NCBI RefSeq assembly: GCF_009789675.1
Contig: NZ_CP046915.1
Span: 310,001 to 374,000 of the forward strand
Length of the DNA stretch: 64,000 bases
Reading direction: 5' to 3'
From: Paraburkholderia acidisoli
Lineage (GTDB): Bacteria; Pseudomonadota; Gammaproteobacteria; Burkholderiales; Burkholderiaceae
Within the stretch, counting starts at the first letter, position 1, and each line of letters starts with the position of its first letter. This document shows positions 8,027-15,400 of the stretch, in pieces. The notes under the pieces were generated by a model, which was not told the origin of the DNA, did no database searches, and saw only the letters and a list, made by a program, of their open reading frames with translations. Both the position numbers and the translations under genes were made by a program.

Positions 8027-9340
8027 ATGGAGACGACCTTCAACAAGCGACGCATCACCGAGCGCCCCTGGGCCATCGTGATCCTGTTGGCGCTGGGCCT
8101 GATGATCTCGTTCGTCGATCGCACGAGCATGTCCTCGGCGCTCGCGCACAAAGGGTTTATCGAGGAATTCGGCCTCAACAACATTCAGCGCGGCTGGCTC
8201 AATTCGGCCGTGTTCTGGTCCTACGGCCTCGTGCAGATCGCGATGGGCTGGCTCGTCGACCGCTTCGGCGTGAAATGGCCATACGCCATCTGCTTCCTGC
8301 TCTGGTGCATCGCGGCGGCGGCGTGCGGCGTGGTGCCGACGCTGTCGGGACTCATCATCATGCGGCTCGTGATCGGCGTGGCGGAAGCGGTGGTCGTGCC
8401 CGCCACGTATCGCTATCTCGCCAATCGCTTCGACGAAACGCGCAAAGGCACGGCGCTCGGCATCTACTCGATCGGCGGCAAGCTCGGGCCCGCGCTCGGC
8501 GCACCCATTGCCGCGTGGATCATCGTGTCGTATTCGTGGAAGATCATGTTCATCGCCACGGGACTCGTGGGCCTCGTCTGGCTGCTGCCCTGGCTGCTGA
8601 TGGTGCCGAACGACTATCCCTCGAAGGCGGAGCTTCAATCGGCCATGCGCCGCGCCTCCACCGTGCCGCTCAAGAATCTGCTCGCGAGCCCGGTCGTGTG
8701 GGGCGGCCTCATCACCAACTTCTGCTACGCGTATTTCAACTTCTACTGCATGACGTGGATGCCCGCGTATCTCGTCGAGCAGCGCCATCTCTCGCTGGAA
8801 AAGTCGGGCATCTACACGCTGGTGAGTTATATCGGCATTGCGATCGTGGCGGCGCTCGCGGGCTGGGGCGCCGACCGCATCATCGCGCGCGGTCACGACG
8901 CGGTGCTGGTGCGCAAATCGTTCATCGTTGCGGGCTTTATCGGCGCGACCACGGTCATGCTCGGCGTGTACGCGAAATCGGCGCAAATGGCGCTGTTCTG
9001 GAACGTGGTCTCGCTCTCGCTGCTCGGCCTCGTCACCGCGAATAATCTCGCGCTCGTCAAACTCACGCTCATTCCCAAACCGGCGGTGGGTCTGAACACC
9101 GGTTTGCAGCAGGTGGCAACGAGCCTGGCGGGTGGCGTATCGGCGAGTCTTTCGGGCTGGCTGCTGCACGTGGGACACAACTACACGCTGCCGATGCAGG
9201 CCATTTACGTGTTTCTGATGATTGGCGCGCTGAGTACGATCGTACTGCTGCGTCGCGAGTGGGCACCGAAGGTGAATGAAGGCGCGGAGGAAACCGAAGC
9301 CGGCGCGGCGCCTTCCGCGTTGAATCACTCGGCTATTTGA
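8027..9340 (+). CDS. MFS transporter, anion:cation symporter (phthalate/glucarate) type
   Basis: Second major facilitator, 437 residues, twelve helices. Features of the ACS subfamily, which includes phthalate, glucarate and tartrate permeases: ISFVDRTSMSSAL in helix 1, GWLVDRFGVKWPY between helices 2 and 3, a helix-4 RLVIGVAEAVVVPATYRYLANRF block and WKIMFIATGLVGLVW in helix 6. The start ATG at 8027 follows an A-rich stretch with AGAGAA; the ribosome site is weak, which fits translation as the second gene of an operon with the carrier at 6653. Converges on the LysR gene at 9414. Confidence 0.88.
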   Translation: METTFNKRRITERPWAIVILLALGLMISFVDRTSMSSALAHKGFIEEFGLNNIQRGWLNSAVFWSYGLVQIAMGWLVDRFGVKWPYAICFLLWCIAAAACGVVPTLSGLIIMRLVIGVAEAVVVPATYRYLANRFDETRKGTALGIYSIGGKLGPALGAPIAAWIIVSYSWKIMFIATGLVGLVWLLPWLLMVPNDYPSKAELQSAMRRASTVPLKNLLASPVVWGGLITNFCYAYFNFYCMTWMPAYLVEQRHLSLEKSGIYTLVSYIGIAIVAALAGWGADRIIARGHDAVLVRKSFIVAGFIGATTVMLGVYAKSAQMALFWNVVSLSLLGLVTANNLALVKLTLIPKPAVGLNTGLQQVATSLAGGVSASLSGWLLHVGHNYTLPMQAIYVFLMIGALSTIVLLRREWAPKVNEGAEETEAGAAPSALNHSAI

Positions 9341-9374
9341 GTGAGTTCCAGCGAATCGGGGTGAGCAGTCGAGC

Positions 9375-9402
9375 GACCGGCCGGTTTGACATCCGGCCAG
9401 TC
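9375..9402. terminator. Hairpin between convergent carrier and LysR genes
   Basis: Ten-base arms GACCGGCCGG and CCGGCCAGTC with one mismatch and an 8-nt loop, in the 73-bp gap between convergent genes. There is no T-run on either side, so it is at most a weak bidirectional terminator or 3' stabiliser. Confidence 0.4.
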
Positions 9403-9413
9403 GTGTTCACGAA

Positions 9414-10391
9414 TCAGGTTTGAACGGCGTCCGATTCCTCGCCCGCGACGTCGCTCGACACCATGGAAGGGCACACTTCCTCGATACAGCGCAGCAGCAG
9501 CGACGCGCTCGGCACGAGCGGTTTGTCGGCGCGCCAGATCGCACCGAGCGGCCGGCGAATGAAACTCAGGTCCAGCGGCAGCACGTGAATGGGATTGATC
9601 GAGGCATACGGGTAGACGATATCGACCGTGTGAATCGCAATGGCGTCGTTGGACTGGATATACGCGCGAATCAGGTGCGTGGAAAGCGTTTCGATGTAGT
9701 TGAGCGGCATGGGCAGGCCATGGCGCGCGAAGGTGCTCTCGATGGGCTCGCGCATCAGCGAACCCGGCGGCGGCAGTACCCACGGAAAGTCGCGCAGGTC
9801 GTCCCATTGCACGTCTTTCTTGTGCACGAGCGGATGATTCGGCCCGGTCACCAGTTTCACGCGCGAAGCGAGCAGCACCTTTTCCTGCAGCCCGACCGTG
9901 ACCGAACGGCTCGGCAAGCGCCCCACCACGATATCCAGATCGCCGCGCCGCAACTCCTGCAACAGCGTGGTCATGCGGCCTTCGCTGATCGACACGTTGG
10001 TGTGCGGCGAATCCTGCTTAAGAAGCGCGAGCGCCTTGGGCATGATCGTGGCGATCAAACTAGGCAGCGCGCCCACATTGACCTTGCCCGCACTGCCCGT
10101 TTGCAGCGCCTTGATTTCCTCGGCCACACGATTGAGATTGCTGAGCACGGTGCGCGCGTGGCGCACCACGCATTCGCCGTAGGCCGTGGGACGCAGGCCG
10201 TTGACCGTGCGTTCGAACAGCTTCACGCCTAGCGCGCTTTCGATTTCACTGAGCGCCTTCGATACCGCCGGGACCGTGATGAATGAATTCGCGGCGACCT
10301 GGCGCAAATTGCGAAAGTCATTCACGGCGACGATCAGGCGCAGGTGGCGCGCCTTGAGATTGGCCGTCAAATACCAGTCCAGCTGACTCAT
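9414..10391 (-). CDS. LysR-family transcriptional regulator of the catabolic island
   Basis: 325 residues: N-terminal winged helix-turn-helix (LKARHLRLIVAVNDFRNLRQVAANSFITVPAVSKALSEIE, about residues 12-51), linker helix, and a C-terminal effector domain resembling those of LTTRs for aromatic and sugar acids. VPAVSKALSEIE replaces the more common QPALS recognition helix. ATG at 10391. It is divergent from the decarboxylase-like gene at 10638 and sits between the carriers and the enzymes, so it is the natural candidate regulator of the palindromic element copies at 5107, 6506 and 10475; the nearest copy is 84 bases from its own start and could also serve autoregulation. Confidence 0.9.
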   Translation of the reverse strand: MSQLDWYLTANLKARHLRLIVAVNDFRNLRQVAANSFITVPAVSKALSEIESALGVKLFERTVNGLRPTAYGECVVRHARTVLSNLNRVAEEIKALQTGSAGKVNVGALPSLIATIMPKALALLKQDSPHTNVSISEGRMTTLLQELRRGDLDIVVGRLPSRSVTVGLQEKVLLASRVKLVTGPNHPLVHKKDVQWDDLRDFPWVLPPPGSLMREPIESTFARHGLPMPLNYIETLSTHLIRAYIQSNDAIAIHTVDIVYPYASINPIHVLPLDLSFIRRPLGAIWRADKPLVPSASLLLRCIEEVCPSMVSSDVAGEESDAVQT

Positions 10392-10474
10392 CGTGTCTCC
10401 CGATCATGCGCACGTTCATGCGTTGCGCGTGCTGTCATTTTACTCGTGCAACGGCCGCGAGTGTGCCGAAGTCA

Positions 10475-10524
10475 TTAACCTTCAGGTTAACTCACTCGGA
10501 TTTAATTTCAATTTCGTAGACAGC
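10475..10524 (+). promoter_or_regulatory. Palindrome-plus-promoter element, copy 3 (before the catabolic operon)
   Basis: Perfect dyad TTAACCTTCAGGTTAA (10475-10490) followed at the same spacing as copies 1 and 2 by TTTAATTTCAAT and GTAGAC. It lies in the divergent region between the LysR gene and the enzyme operon, 147 bases before the TTG start at 10638. Consensus of the three dyads: TTWACYTYCMGGTTAA. Confidence 0.65.
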
Positions 10525-10637
10525 ATCGGGGCACGGTTCGATGATGACGACATCACGCTTCACGTGACGCCGCCACGCGGCGAACCTTATCAAGCGGTGC
10601 GCGATTACGACGCCGCATCGAGACCAGGAGAACCGAT

Positions 10638-11612
10638 TTGAAGAGCAGAGTCGCGCTCAAGATTGCGATTGCCGACCATCCGCACGTGTCGGCGGTTCGC
10701 AACGGCACCATTCCCATCGAAGGCGTGGATGCGGAATTCGTCAACGTGCAGCCTCAGATCGGCGCGTTCCGCCGTATGGTGCGCGACGTCGAATTCGACG
10801 TGTGCGAATTGGCGCCCACGACCTATGTGATCGCTCGCGCTTACGGCGCGCCGTTCGTCGGGCTGCCCATTTTCGTGACGCGCCGCTTCCACCACGGCGG
10901 CCTGCTCGTGCGCCCCGACGCCGGCATCAAGACGCCCAAAGATCTCGAAGGCAAGAAAGTGGGCGTGCGCGCCTACTCCGTCACCACCGGCGTGTGGACG
11001 CGCCAGGTGCTCATCGACGAATTCGGCCTCGATTCCTCGAAGGTCACCTGGGTCGTGGACGACGAAGAACACGTCACGCAGCTCAAACTGCCGCCCAACG
11101 TGATTCACGCGCCCGCCGGCACCTCGCTCGCCGACATGATGGCCAGCGGCGAACTCGCCGCGGGCTTCGCGGCCGCCGCCGGCATCGGCCGCACCGGCGC
11201 GCCCACCGGCGGCTGGAAGGAAGTGGAAGCCGACTACCCCGACCTGCTGCCCAACGCCACCGAACTCGAAACCGGTTACTACGCACGCACCGGCATCTAC
11301 CCCATGCACGGCACCATCGTCGTAAAGGATTCCGTGCTCGCCGAGCATCCGTGGGTCGCCAAATCGCTCTACGACGCGTTCTACCAGGCGAAGAAAGAAT
11401 GGCTCGCCCGCCTCGATGCCGGCGAAGCGAACACCGCCGGCGACAAGAAATACCAGGCATTGCGAAAGATCGTCGGCAACGACCCGCTGCCCTACGGCAT
11501 CGAGGAGAACCGCAAGACGATCGAGGCGCTCGAAGCCACCGCATTCAAACAGGGCCTCACGCCGCGCCGCATGTCGATGGACGAGCTGTTCGTCGATCCG
11601 CTCGCGCAGTGA
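10638..11612 (+). CDS. 4,5-dihydroxyphthalate decarboxylase family protein (Pht5-like)
   Basis: 324-residue protein with the periplasmic-binding-protein-like fold of the Pht5 family, which decarboxylates 4,5-dihydroxyphthalate to protocatechuate. From memory of Pht5, several blocks match in order: a short first strand ending in PIEGVDAEF, FDVCELAPTTYV, KTPKDLEGKKVGVRAYSVTTGVW, the central YARTGIYPMHGTIVVKD and the C-terminal PYGIEENRKTIEAL with QGL. No signal peptide is visible, which favours a cytoplasmic enzyme over an ABC binding protein. The start is TTG at 10638, supported by AGGAG 8 bases upstream and by absence of a nearer ATG. First gene of a five-gene operon; a second, more divergent family member closes it at 14500. 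Confidence 0.8.
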   Translation: MKSRVALKIAIADHPHVSAVRNGTIPIEGVDAEFVNVQPQIGAFRRMVRDVEFDVCELAPTTYVIARAYGAPFVGLPIFVTRRFHHGGLLVRPDAGIKTPKDLEGKKVGVRAYSVTTGVWTRQVLIDEFGLDSSKVTWVVDDEEHVTQLKLPPNVIHAPAGTSLADMMASGELAAGFAAAAGIGRTGAPTGGWKEVEADYPDLLPNATELETGYYARTGIYPMHGTIVVKDSVLAEHPWVAKSLYDAFYQAKKEWLARLDAGEANTAGDKKYQALRKIVGNDPLPYGIEENRKTIEALEATAFKQGLTPRRMSMDELFVDPLAQ

Positions 11613-11628
11613 CCCGCACGGAGACACC

Positions 11629-12654
11629 ATGATCATCGATTGCCACGGTCACTTCACGACCGTTCCCGCCTCGTTCCGCAACTGGCGCGCCAAACAGGTC
11701 GAATTCGCCAACGATCCGGCCAACGCGCCCTCGCGCAACGGCGCCTTCGTGAGCGACGACGAGATCCGCGAAGCCATCGGCAACGGCCAGCTCAAGCTGC
11801 AACGCGAGCGCGGCAGCGACCTCACGCTGTTCTCGCCCATCGCGGGCCTCATGAGCCATCACCTCGGCAACGAGCGCACGAGCCTCGAATGGGCCGAGAT
11901 CTCGAACGATCTCGTCTATCGCGTGACCGAGATGTTCCCCGAGAACTTCGCGCCCGTGTGCCAGCTGCCGCAGTCGCCGGGCGTGAATCCCGCCAACAGC
12001 ATTGCCGAACTGCGCCGCTGCGTGGAGCAGATGGGCTTCGTGGGCTGCAACCTGAATCCGGACCCGACCGGCGGCTACTGGACCGGCAAGCCGATGACGG
12101 ACCGCGAGTGGTATCCGCTCTACGAGGCGCTCGTCGATCTCGACGTGCCGGCCATGATTCACGTGGCCGCCTCGTGCAACCCGTGTTTCCACGGCACGGG
12201 CGCGCATTACCTGAACGCGGATACCTCCGTGTTCATGCAGATCCTTCAATCCGACCTGTTCAAGGATTTCCCGAAGCTGCGCCTCGTGATTCCGCATGGC
12301 GGCGGGGCGGTGCCGTATCACTGGGGCCGCTATCGCGGCATGTCGCTGGAGATGCGCGACCGTCCGCTCGAGGGGCTGCTCGACAACATCTTCTTCGACT
12401 CGTGCGTGTATCACAAGCCGGGTGTGGAGCTGCTCACCAAGGTGATTCCGGCCGACAACGTGCTGTTCGGTTCGGAGATGATCGGTGCGGTGCGCGGTCG
12501 CGATCCGGATACCGGTGAGTATTTCGACGATACGAAGCGCTATATCGACGCGTGCTCCGCACTGAGCGACGAAGACCGCTACAAGATTTTCGAGGGCAAT
12601 GCGCGCCGCGTGTATCCGCGACTCGACGCACGGCTGAAAGCGCAGGGCAAGTAA
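11629..12654 (+). CDS. ligJ: 4-oxalomesaconate hydratase, LigJ-type amidohydrolase
   Basis: 341-residue metal-dependent TIM-barrel of the amidohydrolase superfamily. It resembles Sphingobium LigJ along its length: MIIDCHGHF (metal ligands His6 and His8), the QLPQSPG and GFVGCNLNPDPTGGYW stretch, PAMIHVAASCNPCFHGTGAHYL, IPHGGGAVPYHWGRYRG and NVLFGSEMIGAVRG. LigJ hydrates 4-oxalomesaconate to 4-carboxy-4-hydroxy-2-oxoadipate in the protocatechuate/gallate 4,5-cleavage route. ATG at 11629 with CGGAGAC upstream, 16 bases after the preceding stop. The symbol reflects family similarity; the true substrate may be a related unsaturated oxo acid because no ring-cleaving enzyme is encoded nearby. Confidence 0.85.
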   Translation: MIIDCHGHFTTVPASFRNWRAKQVEFANDPANAPSRNGAFVSDDEIREAIGNGQLKLQRERGSDLTLFSPIAGLMSHHLGNERTSLEWAEISNDLVYRVTEMFPENFAPVCQLPQSPGVNPANSIAELRRCVEQMGFVGCNLNPDPTGGYWTGKPMTDREWYPLYEALVDLDVPAMIHVAASCNPCFHGTGAHYLNADTSVFMQILQSDLFKDFPKLRLVIPHGGGAVPYHWGRYRGMSLEMRDRPLEGLLDNIFFDSCVYHKPGVELLTKVIPADNVLFGSEMIGAVRGRDPDTGEYFDDTKRYIDACSALSDEDRYKIFEGNARRVYPRLDARLKAQGK

Positions 12655-12706
12655 GTTTTTAAAGTCCCCGGCATCACACAGGATCACAAAAGGACAGAGG
12701 CAGACA

Positions 12707-13558
12707 ATGGCTTCACCCATCGTTGATATTCACCCGCACATCATCTCCGACGACGAAACGCGCTACCCGCCCGCGCCGCTGTTCGGCAAGCGCTCAGACT
12801 GGTCGAAGGAACGTCCGACCACGGTCGAAACGCTGATCGCGTCGATGGACGCGGCGGGCGTCGGCAAGGCGGCCGTGGTGCATTCGTCCACGACCTACGG
12901 TTTCGACAACAGTTACGTGGTGGACAGCTGCGCGCGTTACGCGGACCGTCTCGTGGCCGTGGGTTCCGTCGACGTGATGCAGGAAGACGCGCCGCAGCGC
13001 ATTCGCGAGTGGGTCGGGCGCGGCCTTGCGGGCCTGCGTCTGTTCACGGGCGGCAGCACGAAGGAGTTCGATCCGAGCGAACTCGACGACCCGCGTTCGT
13101 TCCCGGCGTGGGAGCTGTGCGCCGAACTCGGCCTGCCGATGTGCATCCAGACCGGGCCGGTGGGCCTGCCGCAGGTGACGGCGCTCGCGAAGCGCTTTCC
13201 CGCGGTGCCGATCGTGCTCGATCACCTGGGCCGCCCCGACGTGCTCGACGGCGCGCCGTACGCGAACGCGCAGAGTCTGTTCGATCTCGCGCCGTACGAA
13301 AACATTTTCCTCAAACTCACGCCGCGCATTTTCGGCGATGTGAAGAAAGAGAAAGCCAGCGCGGAAACGTTTTTCCCGCGCGTGGTGGAAGCGTTCGGTG
13401 CGAAGCGGATGGCGTGGGGTTCGAATTTCCCCACGTCGCAAGGCACCTTGCAGGAGATTCTGGGCACGGCACAAGCCGGCCTCGCGTGCCTGAGCGAGGA
13501 AGATCGCGCATGGGTCTTCGGCAAAACCGCACAAAGCCTGTATGGCGCGCTGGCCTGA
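12707..13558 (+). CDS. Amidohydrolase family protein (lactonase-like TIM barrel)
   Basis: 283-residue hydrolase of the amidohydrolase-2/COG3618 group, which includes sugar lactonases and 2-pyrone-4,6-dicarboxylate lactonase (LigI). Visible: VDIHPHI with the HxH metal pair (His8, His10), the strand-end IVLDHLGRPDV, and MAWGSNFPTS where LigI-type enzymes have WGTDWP; GSNFP is also common in this superfamily, so the Asp-to-Asn change alone does not argue for inactivity. ATG at 12707, 52 bases after ligJ, with an AAAGGACAG site. In context it could open a lactone intermediate such as a pyrone dicarboxylate. Confidence 0.8.
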   Translation: MASPIVDIHPHIISDDETRYPPAPLFGKRSDWSKERPTTVETLIASMDAAGVGKAAVVHSSTTYGFDNSYVVDSCARYADRLVAVGSVDVMQEDAPQRIREWVGRGLAGLRLFTGGSTKEFDPSELDDPRSFPAWELCAELGLPMCIQTGPVGLPQVTALAKRFPAVPIVLDHLGRPDVLDGAPYANAQSLFDLAPYENIFLKLTPRIFGDVKKEKASAETFFPRVVEAFGAKRMAWGSNFPTSQGTLQEILGTAQAGLACLSEEDRAWVFGKTAQSLYGALA

Positions 13559-13587
13559 GCCGCGCAGGAAACTGGAGGAGACAATCG

Positions 13588-14445
13588 ATGAGCAACACTC
13601 GCCTCAACAGCATCATTCGCGCGTTCGAATCGGGCAAGCCCGCGTTCGCCGCGTTCTCGAAACTCGACAAGCAGACCGCCATCGAAATGAGCGATGCCCC
13701 CTACGACGGCATCGTGTTCGAGATGGAGCACAACCCCTACGACGTGGCCGCCCTCGGCGACGCCATGCAGTACATGCTCAACCGCAAGGAGATCGCGGAA
13801 TCCGGCTCGGTCTCGCCGCGCGTCACGCCCATCGCCCGCATTCCCGCCAATGGCGTGGAAATGAACCAGGCCTTCGCCAAGCAGGTGCTCGACCGCGGCG
13901 CGTACGGCGTGGTGTGGCCCCACGTGGCCACCGTCGAGCAGGCCTATAACGCCGTGGCCTCGTGCCGCTACGCGCGCCCCAAAAGCGCCCCGCTCTACGA
14001 GCCGAAGGGCGTGCGCGGCGACGGTCCCGCCACCGCCGCGCGCTACTGGGGCCTCAGCATGGCCGACTACTACCGGAAGGCCGACGTCTGGCCGCTCGCA
14101 CCCGAAGGCGAAATTCTCGTTGGTCTGATGTGCGAAAGCACCCAGGCGATCCAGAACCTCGACGACATTCTCTCGAACGTGCCCGGCATCGGCTTCATCC
14201 TTATTGGCGAAGGCGATCTCTCGCAGGAGCTCGGTTTCCCGCGCCAGTACGAGCATCCCGAGGTGGTCGACGCGATGCGCCAGATCGTGGAAACCTGCCA
14301 CAAGCACAACGTCGTGGTCGGCAACCCGCACGTGACGGCGAAGAATCACAAGCGGCTGATCGAGGAAGGCTACCGCTTCCTGATGTCCGCGCCGATGCGC
14401 AGCTACGGCGTGGTCGGCATGGCGCGCGAAATGGCCGGTTACTGA
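13588..14445 (+). CDS. HpcH/HpaI-family aldolase
   Basis: 285-residue class II pyruvate-type aldolase of the HpcH/HpaI/GarL family, which splits 4-hydroxy-2-oxo acids into pyruvate (or oxaloacetate) and an aldehyde or ketoacid. Family marks: FSKLDKQTAIEMSDAPYDGIVFEMEHNPYD near the N-terminus (barrel strands 1-2 with the metal-binding Glu), ARIPANGVEMNQAFAKQVLDRGAYGVVWPHV in the centre, and LVGLMCESTQAIQNLDDIL. ATG at 13588 with GGAGGAG upstream, 29 bases after the amidohydrolase stop. In the pathway it would catalyse the last carbon-carbon cleavage after the LigJ-type hydration. About 30 residues longer than HpaI itself. Confidence 0.86.
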   Translation: MSNTRLNSIIRAFESGKPAFAAFSKLDKQTAIEMSDAPYDGIVFEMEHNPYDVAALGDAMQYMLNRKEIAESGSVSPRVTPIARIPANGVEMNQAFAKQVLDRGAYGVVWPHVATVEQAYNAVASCRYARPKSAPLYEPKGVRGDGPATAARYWGLSMADYYRKADVWPLAPEGEILVGLMCESTQAIQNLDDILSNVPGIGFILIGEGDLSQELGFPRQYEHPEVVDAMRQIVETCHKHNVVVGNPHVTAKNHKRLIEEGYRFLMSAPMRSYGVVGMAREMAGY

Positions 14446-14499
14446 GGCACCTGACGTCACGACATCGACAGCCAATTACCCATAGTAAGGAACCCCAAC

Positions 14500-15393
14500 A
14501 TGTCCACGACGGCCGGCGCAGCGCCCACGCTGCGCACCAACCTCGCCGACTACGCCGTGACGAAGGCGATGAAGGACGGGCGTGTCACGTCCGACCACGT
14601 CACGCTCGACTATTGCGGCCCCACGCCCGCGCACAACGGCTTCAAGGCGATGGTGCGCGAGAACCAGTTCGACGCGGGCGAACTCGCCATCGTCACGTTC
14701 CTGCAGGCCAGGGCGTACGGCAAGCCCTATGTGCTGCTGCCCGCGCCCATTTCGGGCCGTTTCCAGCATCATTGCGCGGGCTACAACCTCGACTTCGGCC
14801 ATCTCGATCCGAAGGATATCGAAGGCAAACAGGTGGGCGTGCGCACCTATACGCAGACCACGGCGCTGTGGATTCGCGGCATCCTGCGCCACGAATACGG
14901 CGTGGATCTCGACAAGGTCACGTGGATGACGCTCGGCGATGGCCATCTCGCCGAGTTCACCGACCCCGCGAACTGCCAGCGCCTGCCGAAGGGTTCGTCG
15001 ATTCCGCAGATGATGCTCGACGGCGAACTCGCCGCCGCGCTGCTGGGCGAAGACATGCCGAAGGACGCGCGCGTGCGCACGCTCGTGCCCGACGCGCAGA
15101 ACGCCGCGAAAGACTGGTTCGCGCGCGAGAACGTGGTGCCGATCAATCACATGTTCGTGGTGCACGAGAACGTGTCGAAGCAGCACCCGGAGGCGGTGCG
15201 CGAGATCTACCGCATGATCCGCGAAAGCCGCGAGCAGGCCGAAGGCGTGCCGGCGGTGTTTCCGCCGCTCGGGCTCGAGGCGAACCGCAAGGGCATCCAG
15301 CTCGCCATCGACTGGGCGCTCGACCAGAAGATCATTCCGCATCGCCTGAGCGTGGACGAACTGTTCGACGACGTGACCGGCGCGCTGGGCTAA
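14500..15393 (+). CDS. Second Pht5-like decarboxylase / NMT1-fold protein
   Basis: 297 residues, same fold as the gene at 10638 (shared blocks: KAMVRENQFDAGELAIVTFLQARAYGKPYVLLP, KDIEGKQVGVRTYTQTTALWIRG, SIPQMMLDGELAAALLGED, ALDQKIIPHRLSVDELFDD) but clearly divergent and shorter. No signal peptide, so a cytoplasmic enzyme is more likely than a transport binding protein. ATG at 14500 preceded by AGTAAGGAA. Last gene of the operon; it ends 7 bases from the convergent LRR-kinase gene. Having two family members suggests two successive decarboxylations or two isomeric substrates; neither reaction can be proven from sequence. Confidence 0.75.
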   Translation: MSTTAGAAPTLRTNLADYAVTKAMKDGRVTSDHVTLDYCGPTPAHNGFKAMVRENQFDAGELAIVTFLQARAYGKPYVLLPAPISGRFQHHCAGYNLDFGHLDPKDIEGKQVGVRTYTQTTALWIRGILRHEYGVDLDKVTWMTLGDGHLAEFTDPANCQRLPKGSSIPQMMLDGELAAALLGEDMPKDARVRTLVPDAQNAAKDWFARENVVPINHMFVVHENVSKQHPEAVREIYRMIRESREQAEGVPAVFPPLGLEANRKGIQLAIDWALDQKIIPHRLSVDELFDDVTGALG

Positions 15394-15400
15394 GCGACGC

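Noticed and set aside
10638..15393. Pht5-like proteins as ABC transporter binding proteins
   Set aside because: Neither has a signal peptide and no permease or ATPase gene is present; a cytoplasmic enzyme role fits better, although the fold alone cannot exclude binding.
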